64,000 bases of DNA from Chitinophagales bacterium (GCA_020636645.1 JACJXO010000002.1:1-64000), one strand, 5' to 3'; shown: positions 32,028-41,869, counted from the stretch's first letter. Notes: a model not told the origin generated them from the sequence alone. A program made the numbers and translations.

Positions 32028-34952
32028 ATGAACCCAAAGTACCTATGGACCCTGATCCTGCTGCTGGCTACTGCATCTGTCAGTTCGCAAACATTCCAGT
32101 TGTTCGCCGAAGATTTCGACGATGACTATGCAGGCTCGTTTCTGCTTAACAGTGCCGGCCCGGGCGATTCCATCGGCAATAACCAGTGGATCATCAATGA
32201 CAGTTACACCGGAGGATTTGGTTATCCCAATACTCCATCGCAGTTGATGGTGGAAAGCGGCACCATCGGCGGAGCCCCCTATTCCACCTATCTTCATGTG
32301 CATGATGTGGAAGCAGCACCTGCGGTGATCAATGCGAGCTATGACCCTGGAAGTGCATCCGACCATTTTGCAGAGATGGCCTATGGGTTCTGTACCCTTG
32401 GGTTGGTGGACATTGAGTTCACGTTCTTCTGGATCGGGGAAGGAAGTGCCACAGCTTATGGTCAGGTATATTATAGTGCTGATGGCGGCCCGTGGACAGA
32501 AGTGGGAGAGCCATTATACAACGAACAGTCACTCTGGAAATATGAGGTCATTACCTCAACTGATTTTGAAGATGTAGCCGATCTGCGTTTCGGATTCCGC
32601 TGGTTGAACAATGTATCCGGCGACGATCCCTCCGTTTCTTTTGCCATAGACGATATCATAGCAGTAGGTACCTATGATGCCCTGGCCAGTCCGGTGGATA
32701 TCAATATCACTTTCCTGTTTCCTGATCCTGTTTGTGCCCTGAGTACCCTGGTATTCGGCTGGGAATTGTCTGCCCCCTTATGCGATGGCACCTATCAGGT
32801 ACAGCTCAGCAATGCCAGCGGAAGTTTTGCTTCGCCCACAGATCTTGGAGTTTTTGATATTGCCTCGGCAGATACCAGTGGTGCAGTAGCTGTTGTCATA
32901 CCCGGCACCACACCCGAAGGCGATTGTTACAAGGTACGCGTGGTGCGGCTGAGTCCATTACCCTATATTGTAGGAGAGGCATCGGTTTGCTTTGAAGTGC
33001 AGGACTGCCCCAATACCGTCACCACCTTGCCACCCGTGGTCACTTATGATACCAATGCAGTCTGCGTAAATTCTGTAATTGATGTTCCGTTCTTCAGCAC
33101 AGGAGTGTATTTGCCGGGCAATGTGTATACCGCTCAGCTAAGTGATTCTACAGGCAGCTTTGACAGCCCTTATACCATAGGCACTTTTACCAGCAGCGCC
33201 ACCTATGACCCGGCACTGGGTTCTATGCCGGGAATGGTTTCAGGAATAGTACCGGTAGTTCCACCAGGATGCAGCTATTTCATCAGGGTGGTGAGCAGCG
33301 CACCGGAAGTGACAGGATCGGTCTATGGGCCGTTGTGTATTCAGGAATGCGACATAGAAACAAATGATATCACAGATATTTATGTGTGTATATCAGAAGA
33401 GATCGGCGATACGCTCACCATCACTTATGATACCAATGTATTTGACAGCATAGCCACTTATTGCCCTGACAATACTTTCTGTGTGGAGATCCTGGACGCC
33501 ATGTTCTTCAACCAGGCCAGTCTTTGTGATCTGGGTATCACTGTTGATACCGAATCAGGCACCATAGAACTGATGATACCCGGTTATACAGATCTGCTGG
33601 CCCTGGGGCTGGATGCGGGTGTCTGGTATATGCGGGTCATTGCCAGCTGTGCAGATCCTTCAGAGAACAGCCTGGGTACCCTGATCCATCTCACCATCGG
33701 GGCACCGGCAGATGACCCTCCGGTGCTGATACCTGAAGACACCCTCTTCTGCGAAGGTGCGGTCATTGCAGCCACGGTGGTGCCATACAATCCCAATTCT
33801 GTATATCAGTTTCAGTTTGGAGCAGGTACACCATTTACCTGGCCGTTCAACCCAATACTCATCAACTTTGCAGGGGTAACCGGCGATGTTTCGTTAAAAG
33901 TCCGCGAGATCAACTACGGCTGTCCGGGGCCCTGGAGCGACAGCATTGTATTTCATGTCATTGATGTGCCGGTGGTAGCCATCAGCGGGCCAGCCAAAGC
34001 CTGTACCGGCGACACCGTCACCTACAGTGTGCCGTATTTCTTAAGCACTTACTATGACTGGTCCATTACAGGAGGAACAGTTGTAGATACAGCAAACAAT
34101 GAGATCTCTGTGGTCTGGGATGCGGAAGGTTATTATACCCTGACCATCTTTGCACTGAATGAATGCGGCAGTGGCACAGGCAACAAGACCATTCATATCA
34201 TACCCACTATTCCGATAGGAGATGTACCTGATCAGCTGATCTGCGAAGGGCAGACCGTGAATCTCAATGCCAACGCTGCAGGCATTGAGGGCTATGCCTG
34301 GTATGAATACGGCGATACCACCCTGGTGTACGACGATTTCTATTTCAGTGTAACGCCTGATTCAACCATCACTTATTTACTGGTAGGTACAGACGAAGAA
34401 GGTTGCAACAGCTCTGATACCGTGATGATAGCAGTAGAGTATCCAACCAACGAATTTGATACGGCCATCTTCTGTATCGGTACACAGGCATTGCTTGATG
34501 CGGGTCACCCCGGTTCAAACTACAGCTGGAGCACCGGTGCTACTACCCAGCAGATCACAGCTGGCATGACCGGCATCTACAATGTGACCATAGATCCTGC
34601 AGATCAGGTCTGTAATATCTTCAAGGAGTTTCGGGTGGAAATGGTAACTGATACCTGCGATCCGATCGTGGAGATACCTAATGCATTCTCTCCCAATAAT
34701 GACGGGGTCAATGATTTCTTCAGTTTATACGGAGCAGCGGTTACTGATCTTGACCTGCTTATCTACAACAGGTGGGGTGAATTGGTATATGAAACGCATG
34801 ATATAGGTATAGTCAACAATATGCAGGCCGGATGGGACGGCACTTTCCGCGGCGAACCCCAGGAGATGGGAGCCTATGCCTATTTTCTGAAGGCAACGGG
34901 TGGCAGTGGTAACAGCGTAGTTCTGAAGGGCAGTGTAACTTTGATCAGATAG
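32028..34952 (+). CDS. Large T9SS type B (gliding-motility-type CTD) surface protein
   Basis: A 974-residue secreted protein: signal peptide (about 1-21, LLATASVSSQ), a beta-sandwich N-terminal domain (about 22-215, ending AIDDIIAVGTYD), several Ig/fibronectin-like repeats with paired Cys, a PKD-like domain (about 640-740, GPAKACTGDTVTYSV), and a type B sorting domain (about 880-974) with IPNAFSPNNDGVNDFF and IYNRWGELVYE. Type B domains usually need a PorP/SprF-like partner for secretion or anchoring. No catalytic motif is seen; an adhesin or matrix role is likely. The next two genes on the same strand continue this surface-protein cluster. Confidence 0.85.
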   Translation: MNPKYLWTLILLLATASVSSQTFQLFAEDFDDDYAGSFLLNSAGPGDSIGNNQWIINDSYTGGFGYPNTPSQLMVESGTIGGAPYSTYLHVHDVEAAPAVINASYDPGSASDHFAEMAYGFCTLGLVDIEFTFFWIGEGSATAYGQVYYSADGGPWTEVGEPLYNEQSLWKYEVITSTDFEDVADLRFGFRWLNNVSGDDPSVSFAIDDIIAVGTYDALASPVDINITFLFPDPVCALSTLVFGWELSAPLCDGTYQVQLSNASGSFASPTDLGVFDIASADTSGAVAVVIPGTTPEGDCYKVRVVRLSPLPYIVGEASVCFEVQDCPNTVTTLPPVVTYDTNAVCVNSVIDVPFFSTGVYLPGNVYTAQLSDSTGSFDSPYTIGTFTSSATYDPALGSMPGMVSGIVPVVPPGCSYFIRVVSSAPEVTGSVYGPLCIQECDIETNDITDIYVCISEEIGDTLTITYDTNVFDSIATYCPDNTFCVEILDAMFFNQASLCDLGITVDTESGTIELMIPGYTDLLALGLDAGVWYMRVIASCADPSENSLGTLIHLTIGAPADDPPVLIPEDTLFCEGAVIAATVVPYNPNSVYQFQFGAGTPFTWPFNPILINFAGVTGDVSLKVREINYGCPGPWSDSIVFHVIDVPVVAISGPAKACTGDTVTYSVPYFLSTYYDWSITGGTVVDTANNEISVVWDAEGYYTLTIFALNECGSGTGNKTIHIIPTIPIGDVPDQLICEGQTVNLNANAAGIEGYAWYEYGDTTLVYDDFYFSVTPDSTITYLLVGTDEEGCNSSDTVMIAVEYPTNEFDTAIFCIGTQALLDAGHPGSNYSWSTGATTQQITAGMTGIYNVTIDPADQVCNIFKEFRVEMVTDTCDPIVEIPNAFSPNNDGVNDFFSLYGAAVTDLDLLIYNRWGELVYETHDIGIVNNMQAGWDGTFRGEPQEMGAYAYFLKATGGSGNSVVLKGSVTLIR

Positions 34953-34983
34953 TTTGCTTTTATCATATTTGTGTTTATGTTTG
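34953..34983 (+). promoter_or_regulatory. Promoter (TTG, TATGTTTG) of the outer-membrane protein gene
   Basis: A -33 TTG (34953-34955) and an exact -7 box TATGTTTG (34976-34983) are 20 bases apart, directly after the preceding stop codon. The ATG follows 19 bases later. Confidence 0.6.
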
Positions 34984-35002
34984 TGGCATAACCCTCATTG
35001 CT

Positions 35003-35701
35003 ATGAAAAAAAGTATCTTTTTTTATCTGCTGTTCATTTGCCCTCTTTTCGTTTTTGCACAGGATGATGATGCCGGTCAGGTCATCTATCTGGGAACTGG
35101 TACGGTGCTTTCCGGATTTGGTTACAGCTACTACACCCCATCCGTATTCTATGAAAGATCATTAGCCGGCAGGCAATCACTTTTTGCTGGAAGCCACCTG
35201 GCTCTCGGTTCCGGTAGCGGTATGCGCCTGCAGCTTGCTGTTCGGGGTTATTCAAATGAGAACACCTGGAGTTCGTTTTATGTATCGCCGGGATTTTCAG
35301 CTGGTGTACATATGATGGATATACGCTATCAGGCACCCTCTCAGGATGATGTACAGTGGGTGGATGTGTATGAACCATCTACTTTTGTGTTCCTGCCGTT
35401 TGCGTTTGCTTCCATGCTTATTGAAGATAATGAGATCTATGATCAGCAGCTGCGATATATGGCCGGTGTGCAACTGGCGGTTGGCTACAGGAAAGCCCTG
35501 GGAGCCAGACAACGCTGGATAGCTGATGCCCAGATACAGGCGGGATACTATGCACCTCTTAATGACCCGGAGCCAACGGTTACCTATATGGATCAGGTGC
35601 TTACCTTGTCGCCCAACGGAACTTCCAACCCATCATCATGGAGCAAAAGTTTTCTGGGTAAGCCATTGCGTGGGCAAGTGCTGGTTGGTTATCGCTTCTG
35701 A
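35003..35701 (+). CDS. Hypothetical outer-membrane beta-barrel protein
   Basis: A 232-residue exported protein with signal peptide (about 1-19, FICPLFVFAQ) and alternating amphipathic strands ending in an aromatic residue (VGYRF), as expected for an outer-membrane barrel. It is not a recognisable PorP/SprF, although it sits between two type B T9SS proteins where such partners often occur. It may be a barrel partner for one of them; that is inference. It has its own promoter. Confidence 0.65.
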   Translation: MKKSIFFYLLFICPLFVFAQDDDAGQVIYLGTGTVLSGFGYSYYTPSVFYERSLAGRQSLFAGSHLALGSGSGMRLQLAVRGYSNENTWSSFYVSPGFSAGVHMMDIRYQAPSQDDVQWVDVYEPSTFVFLPFAFASMLIEDNEIYDQQLRYMAGVQLAVGYRKALGARQRWIADAQIQAGYYAPLNDPEPTVTYMDQVLTLSPNGTSNPSSWSKSFLGKPLRGQVLVGYRF

Positions 35702-35751
35702 TGAAACAATGACGGGCAAGTGGTGTAAATCACCTATTTTAGTAGGGGTAA

Positions 35752-38169
35752 ATGTGCTTGCCAAAACCAACATTTTCGTCTTGTTTATTCCGGGCTCCAC
35801 TTCTTGTTTTCCTGTGGTGGTCTGTGCCACTTGCTGCCCAGCAGATGCAGGTGAAAGAAAACGATTATGATCATTTTTTAACCCACAGATCTTACGGAAT
35901 ACCCGATCCGGAGCCTGTGCAGCACCCGGAAGCCGGCATGTTGCCCTGGAATGCGCCATGTACTGATTGCTATGAAGACCTGGATCGGCGCACACCTAAT
36001 ACCCGGACCTTCATCAGGCAGAACGGCAGCTGGATCAGAGAGCAGAGTTACGGTGCCATGCACTATACTGATGATGCCGGTTTTTTGCGAACAACAGACC
36101 CGCATCTGTATCCCTCGGAAATATCCGGTATCTACGAGGCACCTGCTCAGCTGTTGCCAACCTTTCTGAATACCATTGAAGGATATGCAGCCCTGCAACT
36201 GGCCAACGGTTACATCTGGCAGCATGACCACAACCTGCGTTACAACGGAAATCTCCTGCAGTATGCAGATGTGCATGCAGGTATGGACGGAGCCTGGCTG
36301 CATGATGCCTGGCTCCTTACAGATTTGGAAATGGTGTTCGGCAAAGGAAGCATCAAAACGAATTATATCCTGAACAGTATAGACGCTGTGCAGGCAGATC
36401 TTCCTGTTCAGGAATTTTCAGAGACCTTTCAGCTGCCGGAAGGCATGCGCATTGTTCCTGAAACAGAAAACGGTTATTACACAAACGCCGGCTGGTGGAT
36501 GGGCTCTGTGGCAGTGGAGCAATATGGCGTGAAGCTGGCAACCATCGGCGCACCCTGGGTCATTGATCAGCAGCGCAGCAAGTTTCACGATGAGGCGCAG
36601 TTGCAGGCCTCCGGATATCTGATCGAACAGGACGGAAATTCCTGGACCATACGGCTGCTGGTAAAGACCGACTGGTTGCTGGCACCTGAACGGCAGTACC
36701 CGGTCATCATTGATCCCTTGCTCACCGGTGAAGCTACCTACACAGCCAGTGATATAGGCTTTGAATTCAATGGGGTGTGCTGGGATGATGCCGATTATTG
36801 CGGGTACAGCATGGACATTACCGTACCCGGAACCACCACCTTGACCGCAGCGTATTTTGACGGTACATATTATTCGCAAAACTTCGGCTGCTTTTTCACC
36901 ACAGATTGTCTGATGTCTGAAGCAGCATTCCGCATTCTCGGCCCCTGCGATGATTCGCCGTCACCCACGAGTTTCTGGACCTGCATTCCCCCGGTGGGCG
37001 ATAGTTCAGGAACCTGCTGGGGTATTGATCTGGACATGTTCAATACCATCGCCTGCATCCCTCCGCAATGCGAAGACTACGTCTTTAATTTTGAGATGCG
37101 CACCTATCATTGTTCCTGTACCAAGCCCCCCTGCGACATCACCTGTCACTACATGCCATCAGACAGCTGGATCATCACCATCGAAGGACAGACGGTAGTG
37201 GAAACACCGGTGATCAGCAATACCCATCCGGATTTCATCATTTGTGCCGGCGATAGTATAGACCTGTTCACCGGCGGATACTGGGGCGTACCTCCCTATT
37301 ACTACGAATGGTTGCCGGATGGTACCATATCAGATACCATCTGGGTAGCTCCTGATACCGATACCTGGTACACAGCCATCATTCATGACCTGTGTGAGGT
37401 ACAGGATACCTTACAGCAGCTGGTCACGGTGCTGCCGGCTCCATCCCTTTCGCCCGGTCCGTTTGAAGGTTGTTATGAAGTAGAAGCCAATGCCGGAAGC
37501 GGTTATGCATCTTATGTGTGGAGTGACGGACAGACCGGACAGTTCGCCACCTTTGACAGCAGTGGCACCTATTATGTAACCGTGACCGATGGCAATGGTT
37601 GTGTGGGTATTTCCGATCCTGTAGAGGTGATCGTGCACACCTATCCAAACATCAATGCGATACCTGATACGGTTTTTGTCAGCGATGGTGAACTGGCAGA
37701 GATGAGTGTGACCACCACCAGCACCGGTGATGTCACATTCAACTGGATCCCTGCAGAAAATGTGACCTGCACAGATTGTGCTGATACCTACGGCATTGTC
37801 TATACTGCCCTGGGATATTTTTATGTGACCGGAGAAGAATTCGGCTGTGTGTCGCCACCAGACACAGTGGTGGTCATCAATACCCAGACCGACCTCATCG
37901 TACCTAATGCCTTCACCCCAAATGCTGACGGGCTGAATGATGTGTTCAAACCCTATAGCGAACTCATCTATCCGAAATATGAACTATACATATATAACCG
38001 CTGGGGGGAAGAGATCTTTTTTTCAGATGATATGCTGTTTGGCTGGGACGGTACCAGAAATGCCATGGAACAGGAAGTGGGCACTTATATCTGGGTCATT
38101 ACCTACCAGCGCTTCAATGACCAGGGGAAGGTCTATACCCTGAAAGGCACGGTCACCCTGCTGCGCTGA
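35752..38169 (+). CDS. T9SS type B surface protein with Cys-rich and Ig-like domains
   Basis: An 805-residue secreted protein: signal peptide (about 1-30, FLWWSVPLAAQ), a large N-terminal region of unknown family (about 31-325, repeatedly using GAW and DLEMVFGKGSIKTNYILN-like segments), a Cys-rich stretch (about 340-480 with CSCTKPPCDITC), Ig-like repeats (about 485-715) and a type B sorting domain (about 720-805, VPNAFTPNADGLNDVF and IYNRWGEEIFF). A TATTTTAG box lies 9 bases before the ATG. No enzyme motif is recognised; a surface structural or adhesive role is inferred. Confidence 0.8.
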   Translation: MCLPKPTFSSCLFRAPLLVFLWWSVPLAAQQMQVKENDYDHFLTHRSYGIPDPEPVQHPEAGMLPWNAPCTDCYEDLDRRTPNTRTFIRQNGSWIREQSYGAMHYTDDAGFLRTTDPHLYPSEISGIYEAPAQLLPTFLNTIEGYAALQLANGYIWQHDHNLRYNGNLLQYADVHAGMDGAWLHDAWLLTDLEMVFGKGSIKTNYILNSIDAVQADLPVQEFSETFQLPEGMRIVPETENGYYTNAGWWMGSVAVEQYGVKLATIGAPWVIDQQRSKFHDEAQLQASGYLIEQDGNSWTIRLLVKTDWLLAPERQYPVIIDPLLTGEATYTASDIGFEFNGVCWDDADYCGYSMDITVPGTTTLTAAYFDGTYYSQNFGCFFTTDCLMSEAAFRILGPCDDSPSPTSFWTCIPPVGDSSGTCWGIDLDMFNTIACIPPQCEDYVFNFEMRTYHCSCTKPPCDITCHYMPSDSWIITIEGQTVVETPVISNTHPDFIICAGDSIDLFTGGYWGVPPYYYEWLPDGTISDTIWVAPDTDTWYTAIIHDLCEVQDTLQQLVTVLPAPSLSPGPFEGCYEVEANAGSGYASYVWSDGQTGQFATFDSSGTYYVTVTDGNGCVGISDPVEVIVHTYPNINAIPDTVFVSDGELAEMSVTTTSTGDVTFNWIPAENVTCTDCADTYGIVYTALGYFYVTGEEFGCVSPPDTVVVINTQTDLIVPNAFTPNADGLNDVFKPYSELIYPKYELYIYNRWGEEIFFSDDMLFGWDGTRNAMEQEVGTYIWVITYQRFNDQGKVYTLKGTVTLLR

Positions 38170-38223
38170 AGCCACTTTGTAACATTTTACTGTAAAAGCA
38201 AGGATGACAAAAGGTTATTTTAG

Positions 38224-38252
38224 TTGTCTAATCAGGTAAAACCTTATTTTTA
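38224..38252 (+). promoter_or_regulatory. Promoter (TTG, TATTTTTA) of the lysyl oxidase gene
   Basis: A TTG (38224-38226) and a -7 box TATTTTTA (38245-38252) with an 18-base spacer. The ATG follows 23 bases later. Confidence 0.5.
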
Positions 38253-38275
38253 TAGACTCAATTACGAACAACCGT

Positions 38276-40294
38276 ATGAAGAAACTGTACCTGCTTCTCG
38301 CCCTGGGCGCACCTCTAGCTGTCTGGGCTCAATGTAACACAGGCAATGCCACAGACTGTGATTGTCTGGATGGCAGCACTGACTGTGACCTGCTGCCTGA
38401 TATGCGGGCATCCTACATACTTCTGGCCGATCCTGATTATCAACCGGAATATGTAGGTGAACTAGGAGTGTCTGTGTCCACCCCGAACACGGGCCACGGT
38501 CCGCTCAGGGTGTTTGCCACAGACTACTACATCTGCGATGGCGATACGGTGTATGAACCCGGCGGTCTGGATGTTTGCTCTGATGGAACAGCACCCAGAC
38601 AGATCATCAAACAACGCATCTACCACAAGAACGGTACAGAAATGAGTTACTGGGAACGCAACGCCGGCACCATGACCTACCACCCCGGCCACGGTCATTT
38701 TCATGTGGACGACTGGGGAATCTATACCCTGCGGGAAGAAGTGCCCGGAGAAGATCCGCTTGACTGGCCCATCATCGGTTCCGGATCCAAACTGGGTTTC
38801 TGCCTGATGGATTACGGCAGCTGCGGCAGCGGATACTACTATGCCTACTGCGAGAATGACCTTGGCGAAGTACTCACCAGCGACGCACCCAACTATGGAC
38901 TTGGCGGTGGCGGTTATTCCTGCGGTCTCACCAACCAGGGCATCAGCGCCGGCTACCTCGATATCTATCACTACTGGCTGGAAGGTATGAGCATCTTTCT
39001 GCCAGACAATATCTGTAACGGAGATTACAAGATCGTGGTGCAGGTGGATCCGTATAACTACTTTCTGGAAGAGAACGATGACAACAACGTTATGGTGGCT
39101 GACGTGACCCTGACCATGCAACCGGAAAGTGATGAAGGCATCGTGACCATTAATGGCAGCACTTTCATTTGCGAAGGTGAAACAGTAGAACTCAGTGCTC
39201 CCAATGTAGGTACCTCCTATATGTGGTCCAATGGTGCTACCACCAGTACCATCGAAGTGGCTGAGCCGGGCGAATATTATTGTACTGTAGAACGCAGCTG
39301 CGGAATGCTGTACACAGATACCATCTCAGTGACCATTGCAGATATTGCAGAACCGGTAGTAGATGATCCTGGTGTGACCTGCGAAGGAGCATCAGCAACC
39401 CTGAATGCATCCGGCGATGACGTGACCTGGTATGATGCCGATGGTTTTGTGCTTGGTTCCGGAAACACCTATAACACGCTGCCACTCTATGAAGACACGT
39501 ACCTCTATGCAGCCAATACCGCCTACTATCCGGTTGACGGTTACGCAGAGCCGCATGAACATACCGGAGGGTCAGATTACAATGGCGATACCTACAACGG
39601 ATATCTGATCTTTGATGCCAGCCAGGAATTCACCCTGAAAAGTGTAAAGGTTTATACTGATACTCCGGGCGAAAGAACACTTGAACTGCGCAGCGCTGCC
39701 GGAGCCATTCTGGAAACAGCAACGGTAGATGTTCCTGCTGGCGAAAGCCGGGTGGATCTGAACTGGGTCATCGAAACCGGCAACAACTACCAGCTGGGTA
39801 CCAATGAAGCACAAAATCTGGATGCGCTGGGTTATCAGAGTCCACGGTTCAAGCGAAACTCAGGTGATGTATATTTCCCCTATAACGTTGGAGGTGTGGC
39901 CAGCATTCATACCAGCAGTGCAGCAGGATATTATTATTATTTCTATGACTGGGAATATGATGCAGGTAAAGTATGCACCAGCCTGCAAACAGAGGTATTT
40001 CTCAAAGTGGAAGTTTGTGATGGCATCTCAGAGATCGCAGGTATCAAAGACCTGGACATCTATCCCAACCCAAACAGTGGCAGCTTCAGCGTGAGTGCAG
40101 ACTTTGCCAACACCACTGATCTCAGCATCCGTGTCAGCAACCTGACCGGACAGGTAGTGTATGAAAACCATCCTGGTCAGGTGGTGGGTGCGGTCACCAT
40201 TCCGGTAACTCTTACCAACCAGCCTGCGGGCGTGTACACCGTGTCGCTCATCAGCGAAGGCAAAGCGGTGAACCGACAGGTGGTAGTGGAATAA
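38276..40294 (+). CDS. T9SS-exported lysyl oxidase-family copper amine oxidase
   Basis: Lysyl oxidases convert lysine side chains to aldehydes that cross-link proteins. The 672-residue protein has a signal peptide (1-19, LAVWAQ), the oxidase domain (about 40-285), an Ig-like domain (about 285-355), a further beta domain (about 400-580), and a type A T9SS tail (about 595-672, YPNPNSGSFSVS). The copper-binding cluster is complete: H136, H139, H141 and H143 in YHPGHGHFHVDDWG. By alignment with human LOX (K320 and Y355), the lysine tyrosylquinone pair is K172 (GSKLGFCLMD) and Y231 (SAGYLDIYHYW). The segment CNGDYKIVVQVDP then EENDDNNV matches the family C terminus. Substrate is unknown; neighbouring surface proteins are candidates. 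Confidence 0.88.
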   Translation: MKKLYLLLALGAPLAVWAQCNTGNATDCDCLDGSTDCDLLPDMRASYILLADPDYQPEYVGELGVSVSTPNTGHGPLRVFATDYYICDGDTVYEPGGLDVCSDGTAPRQIIKQRIYHKNGTEMSYWERNAGTMTYHPGHGHFHVDDWGIYTLREEVPGEDPLDWPIIGSGSKLGFCLMDYGSCGSGYYYAYCENDLGEVLTSDAPNYGLGGGGYSCGLTNQGISAGYLDIYHYWLEGMSIFLPDNICNGDYKIVVQVDPYNYFLEENDDNNVMVADVTLTMQPESDEGIVTINGSTFICEGETVELSAPNVGTSYMWSNGATTSTIEVAEPGEYYCTVERSCGMLYTDTISVTIADIAEPVVDDPGVTCEGASATLNASGDDVTWYDADGFVLGSGNTYNTLPLYEDTYLYAANTAYYPVDGYAEPHEHTGGSDYNGDTYNGYLIFDASQEFTLKSVKVYTDTPGERTLELRSAAGAILETATVDVPAGESRVDLNWVIETGNNYQLGTNEAQNLDALGYQSPRFKRNSGDVYFPYNVGGVASIHTSSAAGYYYYFYDWEYDAGKVCTSLQTEVFLKVEVCDGISEIAGIKDLDIYPNPNSGSFSVSADFANTTDLSIRVSNLTGQVVYENHPGQVVGAVTIPVTLTNQPAGVYTVSLISEGKAVNRQVVVE

Positions 40295-40309
40295 CATATC
40301 AATAAAAAC

Positions 40310-40346
40310 AAAAAGCCCGGTGTAAAGACTTACAACCGGGCTTTTT
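40310..40346. terminator. Bidirectional terminator between convergent genes
   Basis: A 12-bp perfect stem AAAAAGCCCGGT/ACCGGGCTTTTT with a 13-base loop that can pair further. T runs occur on both strands, so it serves the lysyl oxidase gene (+) and the small oxygenase-operon gene (-). Confidence 0.9.
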
Positions 40347-40371
40347 ATTTGGTATTACGAATGCTTACAGG

Positions 40372-40902
40372 TTAGTCATTGTGGTACGGTGAAATTTCTG
40401 TGGCATGCCCGCCGGAAGCCTGCTCATACAGTTTCACATCTTCCTGTATGGCCAGCGATCGGGCAAGTTCATATGCTGCCTCCTGATCCATGGTATTGAG
40501 TATGATGACATCGCGATCGCCGGTGGTGATGATGTCCACCATATACCTTGCGCTCTTGCTTTTCACATTAAAGGTCAATGCTCCGAAAACAGCCCAGGAT
40601 CTTTCTCCTGTTCTCGATACCAGAATAGCTTCTATAGGAGCCAGCTGTTTCCATTTTCCAATTCTCATGAACAGCACATCGACATAATCGCGGTAACGTC
40701 GTTGACTTAATTGTGTTTCTACACCAGACTTTAATGTCATCATCAACAGATCCAGAGAGACCAACACGATGGTCAGATAAGACAAGCCGGTATTCCAGGC
40801 AGCCCCGCCTGCAAACAACGCTACAACGACCTTTACATTATCCGGAATCAGCCTGGTCTTGCCTGCAACAAATCGCTCATAAGATGGTTGGTCCAGGATC
40901 AT
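40372..40902 (-). CDS. Hypothetical protein with one or two membrane segments
   Basis: A 176-residue protein I do not recognise. Residues about 22-57 are hydrophobic (VKVVVALFAGG and YLTIVLVSLDLLMM), and the rest is soluble, with a KSKSARYMVDIITTGDRDVIIL stretch suggesting a small beta domain such as a PH-like fold. Its start overlaps the end of the 2-oxoglutarate oxygenase gene by 4 bases (ATGA), so the two are translationally coupled and probably work together. No signal peptide. Confidence 0.65.
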   Translation of the reverse strand: MILDQPSYERFVAGKTRLIPDNVKVVVALFAGGAAWNTGLSYLTIVLVSLDLLMMTLKSGVETQLSQRRYRDYVDVLFMRIGKWKQLAPIEAILVSRTGERSWAVFGALTFNVKSKSARYMVDIITTGDRDVIILNTMDQEAAYELARSLAIQEDVKLYEQASGGHATEISPYHND

Positions 40903-41849
40903 TTTTTCAAACCGATCTCTCTCAGTCTTTCATCCAGATAGCCTCCTGCAGAAATAGGCTCGTATTGCAGTGGATTCTCTTCATTGACGCAACTGTCCAG
41001 GCAGGTCAGATCCATCTCTGATCTCGGGTGCAGGAAGAAAGGAATGCTGAACCGGCTGGTATGCCACATCTCTCTGGGTGGATTCACCACACGATGGGTG
41101 GTACTGCGCAGCACGTTATTGGTGAGCCGCTGAAGCATATCGCCCACGTTCACCACGATCTCATCGGGCGCTGTTTTAACTGCCACCCAGTTGCCTTCTG
41201 TGCTCATGACCTCCAGACCATCTGCGCTGGCTCCTACCAGCAGGGTGATGAGGTTGATGTCTTCGTGTTGTTCTGCACGAACAGAGCTCTTTGGCTCGCT
41301 GGTGATAGGTGGATAATGTATAGCCCGCAGAATGCTGTTGCCGTTGTGGATGTGTTCTGCGAAATAGTCATTCGGCAGTTCCAGAAAATCAGCAATGGCC
41401 CTCAATAAGTGTCCGCCAGAACTTTCAAAACTGCGATACAGATCTGTACCCAGTTTATTGAAGTCAGGCATCTCTTCCACCTCCACATTATCCGGATATT
41501 CCTCTTTCACCGCGTCACCATCTGTCACTGTTTGCCCGAACTGCCAGAACTCCTTCAGATCAGGTGCATCACTGCCCTTGGCATGCTCCCTTCCGAAAGA
41601 GGTATATCCTCTCTGTCCGGCCAGACCGGGTACTTCATATTTGCATTTCACCTCTTCCGGCATCGCAAAGAATCGCTGTACGGCATCATAGAACTGTTGT
41701 ACCAGTCCGGCATCTACTCCATGGTTTCGCACAGCCACAAAGCCCACTTCCTGGTAGGCTTTTCCAAGGTCCTGCGCAAACTGTTGCATGCGTGCCGGTT
41801 CTCCTGACAGGTATTCAGCAAGATCAACGGTTGGGATGGTGTTCATCAT
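40899..41849 (-). CDS. Isopenicillin-N-synthase-like 2-oxoglutarate/Fe(II)-dependent oxygenase
   Basis: A 316-residue non-heme iron oxygenase of the IPNS/DIOX group, with N-terminal DIOX_N region (IPTVDLAEYL, then GFVAVRNHGVD) and C-terminal double-stranded beta helix. Iron ligands are H195, D197 (EQHEDINLITLL) and H252 (STTHRVVNPP); the 2-oxoglutarate-binding RxS is R266-F-S268. Such enzymes are often annotated as general oxidoreductases in Bacteroidota; the substrate is unknown. A longer reading frame from a TTG at 41864 is rejected because that codon lies inside the TAACTTTG promoter box; the ATG at 41849 or 41846 is the real start. Confidence 0.88.
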   Translation of the reverse strand: MMNTIPTVDLAEYLSGEPARMQQFAQDLGKAYQEVGFVAVRNHGVDAGLVQQFYDAVQRFFAMPEEVKCKYEVPGLAGQRGYTSFGREHAKGSDAPDLKEFWQFGQTVTDGDAVKEEYPDNVEVEEMPDFNKLGTDLYRSFESSGGHLLRAIADFLELPNDYFAEHIHNGNSILRAIHYPPITSEPKSSVRAEQHEDINLITLLVGASADGLEVMSTEGNWVAVKTAPDEIVVNVGDMLQRLTNNVLRSTTHRVVNPPREMWHTSRFSIPFFLHPRSEMDLTCLDSCVNEENPLQYEPISAGGYLDERLREIGLKK

Positions 41850-41861
41850 TATGCGTTTACT

Positions 41862-41869
41862 CAAAGTTA
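41862..41869 (-). promoter_or_regulatory. Bacteroidota -7 box (TAACTTTG) for the oxygenase operon
   Basis: An exact TAnnTTTG on the minus strand, 12 bases before the ATG at 41849. It decides the start-codon choice for the oxygenase and predicts a leader of only about 5-10 bases. Confidence 0.65.

Noticed and set aside
41850..41864. TTG start for the 2-oxoglutarate oxygenase giving five extra residues
   Set aside because: The TTG is part of the TAACTTTG promoter box; the ATG just downstream fits the family start.
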